From an uncultured Saprospiraceae bacterium (GTDB lineage: Bacteria; Bacteroidota; Bacteroidia; Chitinophagales; Saprospiraceae), in the NCBI GenBank assembly GCA_937942435.1, contig CALDEM010000006.1, forward strand, positions 1 through 64,000: a DNA stretch of 64,000 bases. Reading direction: 5' to 3'. Shown here one piece after another: positions 45,945 to 54,071 of the stretch. The notes beneath the pieces are model-generated. The model worked only from the letters and a program-made list of their open reading frames with translations. It was not told the origin of the DNA and did no database searches. Position 1 is the first letter of the stretch. Every line of letters starts with the position of its first letter. Position numbers and translations under genes: made by a program.

Positions 45945-46823
45945 TTACTGAGCGACGATGATCTGCTTTGTTAGTAGATTGTTACCCGCAGCATCACTCA
46001 TATCGAGGATGTAAGACGCAGATAATAACGAGGATACATCTATCGTATATGTGTCACTTCCTTTAAGCAGTTGTTCAGTCTTGATTAACTTACCACTTAG
46101 GTCTCTAACGGCAATGCTCATATCTGTTTGCAATGCTTTATCGGAAGCAATCTCTATATAGTCAGTTGTTGGATTAGGTCCAACGCTTATGTCATATGTG
46201 ATGCCTTCTAATGACAGTGAGTTAACAACTAAGTTGAAATCAATGTACTCATCGATCTCAACAGTTGTAGTTTTTAATGGTGCTTCCCATTCTGCGATCT
46301 CGACGAAGGCTGTAGCATACTTAGCGCTCATGCTTTCTCTACCCCAGACCATAGAAACTTCTTCAAAATCTCCAAGTACATCAAACTTGAGTGTAGCAAT
46401 GGTCATCCAACCATCTTTATCACTTAAGCTTGCTCCTCCTCTTTGGTTATCTAAAAGCTCAACTGAAAAGTTAGCAAATCCCAGATCTCCATCGAATGAG
46501 ATATTTCCTTGACCTGTGGCAGCAACGTGCTCAAGCACCTTAGCAAACTGCAAGTTGCTATACTGATCTTGTGATAATTGTGACTTAGATCCCTTCGTAT
46601 TGAGACTTAAGGTCTCAGTAGGATAGTAAATACGATAGTTTTGGCCAGCTAAAACCATACGATCTTGATTGTCCATGCGGACTTCAATATCAACATAAAG
46701 GGCTTTTTCTGCCTTATCCAGTGTGTTGTGACTTAGTCTTACGTCAACGATACTAGTCGCGAAAACTGTTGAAGACGCAAATAGCGTCATGGCAAGAATT
46801 GCCAGAAATCTTTGAAAACTCAT
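45945..46823 (-). CDS. LAGQNYR-module protein with T9SS sorting domain
   Basis: A 292-residue exported protein: signal peptide (ending VFATS, about 24), one module (about 25-185: VLAGQNYRIYYP, DLGFANFSVELLD, TLKFDV, VSMVWGRE, ATAFVEIAEW), then a T9SS sorting domain (about 212-292, GPNPTTDYIEIASD). It lacks the cysteines seen in its relatives. Its family has no established name. It ends with a terminator, so it is monocistronic. Confidence 0.8.
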   Translation of the reverse strand: MSFQRFLAILAMTLFASSTVFATSIVDVRLSHNTLDKAEKALYVDIEVRMDNQDRMVLAGQNYRIYYPTETLSLNTKGSKSQLSQDQYSNLQFAKVLEHVAATGQGNISFDGDLGFANFSVELLDNQRGGASLSDKDGWMTIATLKFDVLGDFEEVSMVWGRESMSAKYATAFVEIAEWEAPLKTTTVEIDEYIDFNLVVNSLSLEGITYDISVGPNPTTDYIEIASDKALQTDMSIAVRDLSGKLIKTEQLLKGSDTYTIDVSSLLSASYILDMSDAAGNNLLTKQIIVAQ

Positions 46824-47051
46824 TTTACCAATCTTTTACACCCACGGATAGGGTGGTTACTTCAATTGGTATATTCACACAAAAGAATATACCGTTATAC
46901 TTCAACTGGTAACAATGGGGGTTAATAGAGTGACAAGATAAACAAGTCTCACCCCTACGTGCAAGTAAAATCTTTTTAGTGAGTCCTAATATGTAAAGTA
47001 GTTTGCAGCCATATGCATTCTTTGTGCGCCTAGGAGCATATTATTATCCAT

Positions 47052-47864
47052 CTATGGAGTGATCTTTACTATATGCTCTGCAGCAAGCTTTTGACCATCC
47101 TTATTTAGGATCATGAGCATATATGTCCCTTCGGGCCAAGAAGCAAGGTCATAGCTAAGATAATCAGCATTATTGATTTTCGCATTGACTACCTCTCTGC
47201 CGATTATGTCTTTAATCAAAACATCACTCGCTTCATTTTCTCCTTCAAACTGCACATTGATTACTTCTGCGACTGGATTAGGGAAGACAGATACTTTTAT
47301 ATCGCCTGAGATAAAGTCATCTCCGTCTTTATTATGATCGATAATTTCATTGGGTATTAGGATTTGCTGGTTTTCTGCATCTATCCACTCGGACATAGCT
47401 ACTTCCGCTGTCGCAAATTGTCCCGTCTTATTAGCATGCGCCCATGTTAGCTCTTTAAGGCTATTAGCTTCGTGCTGAAAACAAACATTAAGCGTATTGA
47501 CCCACTGCCCTGATCTTTGTAGCTTTAATACCTTATCAGTCATGATACGAGAGTCAAGAGATATCGATACAAAACCTATGTCTCCTGTAACTGTGTTGGT
47601 GACATCCAACTTACCATAAGTCTCCCGATCCAGGTTGTTGGTGATTCTATCTTCTAAAAATTGAGTCTGATCTCCGTTATAAAAGATACGATAGTTTTGT
47701 CCTGCAAGTTTGATGTCATGCCCGGCTGGAGATCTTAATTGGATATCGTAACAACTGGCTTGATCTTTAGATACACTGCTTTTTAACTTAATGTCGACAG
47801 GTTTCTGACCACTTAGCACAGACATCCATACAGTAAGAAGAATAAAAGTTACCAGCGTTTTCAT
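47052..47864 (-). CDS. LAGQNYR-module protein with T9SS sorting domain
   Basis: A 270-residue exported protein from ATG at 47864 (MKTLVTFILLTVWMSVLSGQ). The module (about 25-175) reads SCYDIQLR, LAGQNYRIFYN, DIGFVSISLD, LNVCFQ, LTWAHANK and ATAEVAMSEW; the T9SS domain follows (about 190-270, VFPNPVAEVINVQF). A 9-bp inverted repeat (47870-47895) overlaps the leader. It lies 47 bp after the 48481-47912 gene and is probably in the same transcript. Confidence 0.8.
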   Translation of the reverse strand: MKTLVTFILLTVWMSVLSGQKPVDIKLKSSVSKDQASCYDIQLRSPAGHDIKLAGQNYRIFYNGDQTQFLEDRITNNLDRETYGKLDVTNTVTGDIGFVSISLDSRIMTDKVLKLQRSGQWVNTLNVCFQHEANSLKELTWAHANKTGQFATAEVAMSEWIDAENQQILIPNEIIDHNKDGDDFISGDIKVSVFPNPVAEVINVQFEGENEASDVLIKDIIGREVVNAKINNADYLSYDLASWPEGTYMLMILNKDGQKLAAEHIVKITP

Positions 47865-47911
47865 GATTAACATATTATGATTATTAATAATATGTCAATA
47901 ATTATGCCAAG

Positions 47912-48481
47912 CTACCTTACATCTGTATAGCTCGTGATCGGTAGTGCTTTGATTGCATCTGATTGATCCACAATCGAAAGCTCTACAAAGGCCTTACCAT
48001 AAGAAGCAGTAAGGTCTTTCCTTGCTAAGATTACTTGACCATTGTTGTCTTCGCTAGTCGATATGAAGCAAAATCGCACAATAGGTGTCCAACCTTGTCC
48101 TTCCTTTAAAAGTTGACCCTTTGATCTAGTATCATTTAAGAGGACCGTTGCGTTTATGAAACCAAGATTTTTTTCAAATGGCAATGACCCGATACCACTT
48201 GCGTCGATATCATGGTTTTGCTGAACGACATTAAATGAATAATTTTCTGATGTTGTTGTCAGGTGACTATGCTCTTCATCAAATGCTAAGTTGCGGGCAT
48301 CATAGAACAAGCGATAGTTCTGTGAAGCAAGAGATGCTTCGTCGCCCGTATAATTGAGCTCTGCATCGTAACACAAACCTCCATTTTCAACATTAGATTG
48401 ATTTAACCTAATATCCGTTTTTTGAGCGAAGCCCAATTCTGCGAATAAAAGAGCGATAATGATCAAAACGTACTTCATCAT
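47912..48481 (-). CDS. LAGQNYR-module protein without sorting domain
   Basis: A 189-residue protein with a signal peptide (ending GFAQ, about 19) and a single module: LCYDAEL, LASQNYRLFYD, LGFINATVLLND, VRFCFI, VILARK and AFVELSIV. It ends soon after (TSYTDVR), with no T9SS domain, so it may stay in the periplasm. It leads the pair with the gene at 47052-47864. Confidence 0.75.
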   Translation of the reverse strand: MMKYVLIIIALLFAELGFAQKTDIRLNQSNVENGGLCYDAELNYTGDEASLASQNYRLFYDARNLAFDEEHSHLTTTSENYSFNVVQQNHDIDASGIGSLPFEKNLGFINATVLLNDTRSKGQLLKEGQGWTPIVRFCFISTSEDNNGQVILARKDLTASYGKAFVELSIVDQSDAIKALPITSYTDVR

Positions 48482-48730
48482 TTTTGTAGGGTTATTCTAT
48501 ATCTTGACGCAAGACATACTATTTAGGTTACAATGTTTAAGAGTTCTATAACTTTTCAGGTCCAAAAGAGGATAGATAGGCTAATTTATCTAGTTTAATA
48601 TGCACCTTGCCTCATCCGTTATCACAAATATAATAACATTAGATAATATATAACCGGCATATTATCAAGAACAAAGGAGTAATACTTTCTAATTTTTATA
48701 TTAAAAAATTCTATATATATAAATTATTTA

Positions 48731-48738
48731 TATATTTG
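48731..48738 (+). promoter_or_regulatory. TAnnTTTG promoter element next to a start codon
   Basis: TATATTTG is a perfect match to the Bacteroidota -7 element and ends 4 bp before the ATG at 48743. It implies a very short or leaderless transcript. The surrounding 262-bp gap (48482-48742) is otherwise A/T-rich with no gene. No clear -33 element was found. Confidence 0.45.
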
Positions 48739-48742
48739 CATT

Positions 48743-49231
48743 ATGAAGTTACATACGCTGATCTTATTTATCAGTTTGTGGCTCTTCTGCTACGGATGCG
48801 ATAGCAGAACACTTGAAACAATGACACCCGAACAGATCAATGAAATCTTATCACACATCAATGAAGATGATCCAGCATTTGTCCAAAAGGATATTGTGTT
48901 TGATTCGATCATCAGTAGTGCTGGTACGAGAAACATCAATGGCCGGACAGAAAGAGTAAAATCAAGACTTTATTATTTCGGTGATCGCACACGCGGCTAT
49001 TTTAATCTAGCGGACAGAGATGAAAAAAATCTCCAAGTCTTCGGAAAAAAAATAGATGACAAGTGGGTGATCAAGTGTGTCACAAAGTTGAATATGGAAG
49101 AAGTGGGAGGCTACATTATAATGAGTCCCAATGGTCAGGGCATCTGGTCGAACGGACACATTAGTTTTAAAACAGAGCAAATCTCACTTAAAAAACAAAA
49201 TATAGACTACGATGATCTAACGACATGGTAG
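48743..49231 (+). CDS. Hypothetical lipoprotein
   Basis: A 162-residue lipoprotein (LFCYGCDS; Cys19). The mature part carries RTLETMTPEQINEILSHI and KSRLYYFGDRTRGYFNLAD, but no family is known. It is monocistronic: a TAnnTTTG element lies just ahead and a terminator follows at 49271-49298. Confidence 0.7.
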   Translation: MKLHTLILFISLWLFCYGCDSRTLETMTPEQINEILSHINEDDPAFVQKDIVFDSIISSAGTRNINGRTERVKSRLYYFGDRTRGYFNLADRDEKNLQVFGKKIDDKWVIKCVTKLNMEEVGGYIIMSPNGQGIWSNGHISFKTEQISLKKQNIDYDDLTTW

Positions 49232-49270
49232 TCACCAAGATTTAAACTTGGGTTGGTTGGTCTATTATAT

Positions 49271-49298
49271 AGGGTCGGTTTATTCCGGCCCTTTTTTT
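49271..49298 (+). terminator. Rho-independent terminator of the lipoprotein gene
   Basis: Stem AGGGTCGG / CCGGCCCT (one G-T pair) with loop TTTATT, followed by seven T. It is 40 bp past the lipoprotein stop. Confidence 0.85.
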
Positions 49299-49324
49299 AT
49301 GTTTACAATTATAGAATCTATAAC

Positions 49325-50140
49325 ATGTTTTTACCGATTGCATATTATAATGACGAGTTTCTATCTACACAAGACATATCCATACATCCAACAGATCTTG
49401 GCGTACAACGTGGTTACAGCATATTTGACTTTTTTAAATTAAAAAACCTATCCAATCCTAATATAGAGGATTACATAGATAGATTTTTCAATTCTTGCAG
49501 AGCTGTCAGAATTACGGTTAAAAAGACAAGAACTGAGATTAAAAAGATCGCAGTTGATCTGCTTCTAAAGAATGACACTAGAGATGGTTATCTAAAAATC
49601 ATTGCTTCTGCAGGCAACTCAGCCAATGGGTTCAATCACGAGCACAGTCCTTCACTTCTCTTTATGGCCATGCCCACTAAAGATTGGGATCGAGCATACT
49701 ATACAAAAGGCACAAGGCTCCTGACAAGTGACTATCAAAGAGACATCCCGCATGTTAAAACGACTAATTACATGCATGCTGCCATGCAGGCCGATCTGCT
49801 TAAAGAAGCTAAAGCGATCGATCTCTTATACCACGATCATGGCCTTATAAGAGAGGCTTCGCGCTGCAACATTTTTCTAATTAAGGACGAGGCATTATTT
49901 ACGCCAAGTACACATATCTTACATGGCATCACACGAAAGAGAGTGTTGAGCACAGATATAGGCATAGCTCATCATGAACAAGACATACCCTTAGGTATGA
50001 TAGAAAGTGCCGATGAAGCTTTTATCACAAGTACGACTAAAGGAGTTATGCCCATTGTACAGATCGACGATATGATCATTGGAAGTGGCGAGGTCGGAGC
50101 TATTACCAATAAGTATATCGAGCAAATTAATAGATTCTAA
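49325..50140 (+). CDS. Aminotransferase class IV
   Basis: A 271-residue PLP enzyme of fold type IV from ATG at 49325 (MFLPIAYYNDEF). The PLP lysine lies in HVKTTNYMHA, followed by LIREASRCNIFLIK, the class IV glutamate motif, and ITRKRVL. Members are branched-chain or D-amino-acid aminotransferases or 4-amino-4-deoxychorismate lyases; the sequence does not decide which. A longer upstream frame runs through the terminator of the previous gene and is rejected. Confidence 0.8.
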   Translation: MFLPIAYYNDEFLSTQDISIHPTDLGVQRGYSIFDFFKLKNLSNPNIEDYIDRFFNSCRAVRITVKKTRTEIKKIAVDLLLKNDTRDGYLKIIASAGNSANGFNHEHSPSLLFMAMPTKDWDRAYYTKGTRLLTSDYQRDIPHVKTTNYMHAAMQADLLKEAKAIDLLYHDHGLIREASRCNIFLIKDEALFTPSTHILHGITRKRVLSTDIGIAHHEQDIPLGMIESADEAFITSTTKGVMPIVQIDDMIIGSGEVGAITNKYIEQINRF

Positions 50141-50151
50141 AAGCTCCTCTA

Positions 50152-51039
50152 TTATGTCTTAGGACTATAGCGTGATTTCAATACGGGATAAGCCATCACA
50201 ATGCAAATGATCAACGCAACACCCAAATAAAACTGAAGACTTAGCTCTTTGTGTTCTTTTAAAATTATAATCGCTAGAACGATCCCATATATCGGCTCAA
50301 GATTGATCACCAGGTTAGTCGTAAAGGCTGAGACATGCTTCATAGCAATCAAATGCAAAATAAATGGCAACACTGTACAGAGACCTGCAAGCACTAATAG
50401 ATATCCCCAATCCATAAAAGTTGGAGCTATGATAAAATGATCCAAAAATATAAAGGCAAGTGGGCTACAAATACTTAAGAATATCCATGCACTTGTCATC
50501 TCAATAAATGTCACACAGACAGGAGAGGCTTCATCAATGACACCTCGATTAAGCACCGTAAAGTATGCCAGTATAACAGAGGACAATATACCAACCCAAA
50601 ACCCAGTCATCATATCTCCTTGAAAACCCGAGGTGGTCAATATCATAGCAGGTATGATCAGCAAGCTCATCCCAATATCAACTTTGTTGGCTTTCGTTCT
50701 AAAAACAGCAGGTTCTAAAAGTGCGGTAAAAAATGCTGTTGTAGACATTGTAATCAAGGCAATTGAAGCATTAGCTAATTTTACGGATCCATAAAAACAA
50801 ACCCAGTGCATCGCGATGAGTACACCGATGAGAACATACTTCTTTAGAATGGCCCTATCTATCTCTTTGATCAGAGAAAATAGGCGTGGCCAAACCAAAA
50901 GGATAAGGGCCGTTAGTGCTACTCGCCACCAAACCAAAACAGGTGCAGAAAGTGAAATCAGATCTCCTAATATAGCAGTGAAACTCCAGAATATAACTGA
51001 GAGATGCAATAATAGATATGACCGTCTGACCTTATTCAT
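50152..51039 (-). CDS. EamA/DMT-family transporter
   Basis: A 295-residue membrane protein with ten predicted helices and the two EamA repeats (FWSFTAILGDLISLSAPVLVWWRVALTALILL in part; FTTNLVINLEPIYGIVLAIIIL in part). It most likely exports metabolites. The substrate is unknown. It is monocistronic and converges with the aminotransferase gene. Confidence 0.85.
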   Translation of the reverse strand: MNKVRRSYLLLHLSVIFWSFTAILGDLISLSAPVLVWWRVALTALILLVWPRLFSLIKEIDRAILKKYVLIGVLIAMHWVCFYGSVKLANASIALITMSTTAFFTALLEPAVFRTKANKVDIGMSLLIIPAMILTTSGFQGDMMTGFWVGILSSVILAYFTVLNRGVIDEASPVCVTFIEMTSAWIFLSICSPLAFIFLDHFIIAPTFMDWGYLLVLAGLCTVLPFILHLIAMKHVSAFTTNLVINLEPIYGIVLAIIILKEHKELSLQFYLGVALIICIVMAYPVLKSRYSPKT

Positions 51040-51104
51040 GGGCTTTTTATGAAAAAAGATTTACAAAGCAAACAATTTCTACTCCTACAAATATGATTTT
51101 AAGT

Positions 51105-51112
51105 TACTTTTG
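51105..51112 (+). promoter_or_regulatory. Promoter element of the redoxin-clpS-aat operon
   Basis: TACTTTTG fits the TAnnTTTG -7 consensus and lies 19 bp before an ATG at 51132 and 55 bp before the preferred start at 51168. Confidence 0.4.
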
Positions 51113-51167
51113 TCGACTTGTGTAAGGAGCCATGAAAATGGTCATTTTAAATAATGATAAAGGGTTT

Positions 51168-51632
51168 ATGAAGTTAACAGTTGGTGATAAAGCACCAGAA
51201 TTTAAGCTAAGAGCTACTGATAAATCAGAGATCAGCCTAAGTGACTACAGCGGCAAGAACGTAGTACTGCTTTTCTTCCCATTAGCATTTACCGGTGTAT
51301 GTACCAAAGAACTTTGTGAAGTCCGTGATAACATGAACGTCTATGCATCTCTTGATGCACAAGTTTTAGCCATTTCCGTTGATTCTTTGTTCAGTCTTGA
51401 GCAGTTTAAAGAAAGTCAAAAGTATACTTTCCCTTTGTTGAGTGATTTCAATAAAGACGTCTCTCGAGCATATGGTTCGTTATATGAAGATTTTGTTCTG
51501 GGCATGAAAGGTGTATCTAAAAGATCTGCCTTTGTTATTGACTCTAAAGGAGTTATCAAGTACGCAGAAGTGCTTGAGGATGCTGGTCAAGTACCAGACT
51601 TTGTAAAAATTCAAGATTCATTAAAAGCTTAA
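51168..51632 (+). CDS. Peroxiredoxin (AhpC/TSA, redoxin family)
   Basis: A 154-residue peroxiredoxin. The peroxidatic cysteine is Cys45 in [13 protein letters not shown], and Cys50 lies near it. The start [12 protein letters not shown] is the usual family N-terminus; an ATG 36 bp upstream (51132) gives twelve extra residues and is a possible alternative, with AAGGAG just ahead of it. It removes peroxides in the cytoplasm and leads an operon with clpS, aat and a peptidase. Confidence 0.85.
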   Translation: MKLTVGDKAPEFKLRATDKSEISLSDYSGKNVVLLFFPLAFTGVCTKELCEVRDNMNVYASLDAQVLAISVDSLFSLEQFKESQKYTFPLLSDFNKDVSRAYGSLYEDFVLGMKGVSKRSAFVIDSKGVIKYAEVLEDAGQVPDFVKIQDSLKA

Positions 51633-51654
51633 TCCATATTATAAATAGTATTGT

Positions 51655-51954
51655 ATGCCTAATCTTAGTTACGACCACGAAGAAGATGTATTACTCGATG
51701 AGGTAGAGGTGATCGATAAGTCTGAGTTAATTGTATTTAATGACGACTTCAACACATTTGACTGGGTAATCAAATGTTTTATAGAGGTTTGTAATCATAC
51801 TTTTGAGCAATCAGAGCAGTTATCTCTTATTGTACATTTTAAAGGAAAGGCTACAGTTAAGACTGGCCCTTACCCAGAATTAAAACCACTCAAAGACGCT
51901 CTTATAGACCGTGGATTGTCTGCAGTTATAGAGTCTTATCAAGAAAAGCACTAG
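51655..51954 (+). CDS. clpS: ATP-dependent Clp protease adaptor ClpS
   Basis: A 99-residue protein with the ClpS core: LIVFNDDFNTFDWVIKCFIEVCNH (in part, 26-48), the Asp pair DDFN, and the C-terminal LKDALIDRGLSAVIE. ClpS presents N-degron proteins to ClpAP. It lies 15 bp ahead of aat, a direct pathway partner. Confidence 0.9.
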   Translation: MPNLSYDHEEDVLLDEVEVIDKSELIVFNDDFNTFDWVIKCFIEVCNHTFEQSEQLSLIVHFKGKATVKTGPYPELKPLKDALIDRGLSAVIESYQEKH

Positions 51955-51969
51955 CTACATTCTACAAGG

Positions 51970-52662
51970 ATGTTATACTTCCCTCATCCTCTTACTTGTG
52001 ATGATGAAGGACTTGTGGCCGTAGGTGGTGACCTGAGTCATGAGAGATTGGAGTTAGCATATAGTTTTGGTTTATTCCCTTGGTACAACCAAGCACCTAT
52101 CTTATGGTGGTTTACCCATCCTCGTTGTATCATCTATACAGATCAGATCAAGGTATCTAAAAGCATGAGGCGCTTAGTGAAAAACAAGCGGCCATGGAAA
52201 GTAACAATAGACCAAGCTTTTGAAAAGGTTATAGACGCTTGTAGCGTTATTAAGAGGCCAGGACAAAGAGGGACTTGGATCACCAATGAGATAAAGGGCT
52301 CCTACTCTACCCTACACAGTATGGGTGTGGCCCATAGCGTTGAAGTTTGGTCAGATAAAGACCAATTGATCGGAGGCCTTTATGGAGTGGTAAAAGGAAA
52401 AATATTTTTTGGCGAATCCATGTTTGCGAGTCAAACCAATGCCTCTAAGTATGCTTTAATCCATCTTAGCAAATACCTAGAACAGCTTGGATGTAAGGTG
52501 ATAGACTGTCAACAAGACACAGACCATATGAGAAGTATGGGTGCTGTCTTAGTATCGAAAGAATCTTTTTGGGATATCGTAAAACTTAATACTCTTGAAG
52601 ATGATTTACATATCTCAAGCACTAACTTCGACCTTTGGTTAGAACAACGCGATAACAAATAG
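51970..52662 (+). CDS. aat: Leucyl/phenylalanyl-tRNA-protein transferase
   Basis: A 230-residue transferase with AYSFGLFPWYNQ, ILWWFTHPRC, AYQE-type site WITNEIKGSYSTLHSMGVAHSVEVW (in part) and GGLYGVVKGKIFFGESMF (in part). It adds Leu or Phe from tRNA to proteins with an N-terminal Arg or Lys, making N-degrons. It lies behind clpS and 29 bp before the M16 peptidase. Confidence 0.93.
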   Translation: MLYFPHPLTCDDEGLVAVGGDLSHERLELAYSFGLFPWYNQAPILWWFTHPRCIIYTDQIKVSKSMRRLVKNKRPWKVTIDQAFEKVIDACSVIKRPGQRGTWITNEIKGSYSTLHSMGVAHSVEVWSDKDQLIGGLYGVVKGKIFFGESMFASQTNASKYALIHLSKYLEQLGCKVIDCQQDTDHMRSMGAVLVSKESFWDIVKLNTLEDDLHISSTNFDLWLEQRDNK

Positions 52663-52691
52663 AAAAACCAGTACTCAGGACACCCTCATAA

Positions 52692-53930
52692 ATGATCGAT
52701 TACAAAAAGCAAGTTCTTTCTAATGGGCTCTCAGTGATTGCTGAGCAAGATACCTCAACTACTCTGGCTGCGGTTAACATACTCTATAAAGTAGGCTCAT
52801 GTAATGAAAACCCAGAGCGTACGGGCTTTGCTCATCTCTTCGAGCATCTGATGTTTGGAGGCAGTAAGAATGCGCCTGATTTTGATCTGCCCTTACAGAC
52901 GGCTGGCGGAGAGAACAACGCTTTTACCAATAATGACTATACCAATTACTACAATGTTGTACCTGTTGAAAATATAGAGATAGCACTCTGGTTAGAAGCA
53001 GATAGAATGGCTCATCTCAATATCAATGAGACCACGTTGGAGACACAACGCAAAGTGGTTGTAGAAGAGTTTAAAGAAGTCTGTCTCAACAAGCCATATG
53101 GTGACAACTGGCATCATCTGTCAGCTATGGCATATCAAGAGCATCCATATGGTTGGCCGACGATTGGTAAAGAGATACGCCATATCCAAGAAGCTCAGTT
53201 GAGTGATGTCCAAGCTTTTTATAACAAGTTTTATAATCCTTCTAATGCTGTTCTCACGATCTCAGGACCACTGCCTGTTGATGAAGTATTTGAGTTGGCG
53301 GACAAATGGTTTAGTCATATCCCCCCGGGTGATCCGCTTGCAGATATAAAAAAGAAAGAGCCACTACAGACGGAGTCCAGATATAAGCGCATCGAAGCAG
53401 ATGTCCCAGTCCGCCTGTTTATAGGTAGTTGTCATATGCCAGGTCGAGTTGACAAAGAATACTACGCTTGTGATCTTCTTTCAGATATCCTAGCTAATGG
53501 CAAGTCCTCTCGCTTTTACAATACACTGATCCGAGAAAAGAAGATGATGTCCACGGTTGATTGTTACCTCACTGGAAATTTTGATACAGGACTTGTCATC
53601 TTTGAGGGTCGACCAATAGCAGATTATTCGACTGAAGAATGTATCGATGCCATATGGAAGGAAGCAAAAAAGATAAAAGATGAACCTCCATCTGAGAGGG
53701 AGCTCCAAAAAGTGAAAAACAAGGTCATCGCCAGTCTCACTATGAATGACCTCAGTGTGCTCAACAAAGCGGCAGCTCTAGCTTACTTCGAATGGTTAGG
53801 AAAACTAGAAGATATCAATCGCCAAGAAGAAATGTATCAGCGTATCAGTACAGAAGAAATTATAGACGTCTGCGTTAAGTACATCAAGCCTTCTAATGCG
53901 TCTTTTGTAGAATACGTACCTACCTCATAG
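52692..53930 (+). CDS. M16-family zinc peptidase
   Basis: A 412-residue pitrilysin-like peptidase with HLFEH (His48, Glu51, His52) and the downstream Glu in VVVEEFKEV. The length fits a single M16 half-unit. It has no signal peptide and so is probably cytoplasmic. The inactive M16 partner usually encoded alongside in Bacteroidota is not in the next gene. It closes the clpS-aat operon and could degrade peptides made by that path. Confidence 0.87.
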   Translation: MIDYKKQVLSNGLSVIAEQDTSTTLAAVNILYKVGSCNENPERTGFAHLFEHLMFGGSKNAPDFDLPLQTAGGENNAFTNNDYTNYYNVVPVENIEIALWLEADRMAHLNINETTLETQRKVVVEEFKEVCLNKPYGDNWHHLSAMAYQEHPYGWPTIGKEIRHIQEAQLSDVQAFYNKFYNPSNAVLTISGPLPVDEVFELADKWFSHIPPGDPLADIKKKEPLQTESRYKRIEADVPVRLFIGSCHMPGRVDKEYYACDLLSDILANGKSSRFYNTLIREKKMMSTVDCYLTGNFDTGLVIFEGRPIADYSTEECIDAIWKEAKKIKDEPPSERELQKVKNKVIASLTMNDLSVLNKAAALAYFEWLGKLEDINRQEEMYQRISTEEIIDVCVKYIKPSNASFVEYVPTS

Positions 53931-54071
53931 AGTTATAGTCTCATATATTCTTGAGATTAGAATCACTCATAGAAATATAAAGCCGAACCAAGAGGTTCTG
54001 ATTATCTTGATATCTTTTATAAACTTGTACGTAAGTAGCATTTGCGAAAGCGATCAAATGAAAAATCAAAT

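Noticed and set aside
49253-49324. Upstream extension of the aminotransferase gene
   Set aside because: It reads through the terminator at 49271-49298; ATG at 49325 matches the family start.
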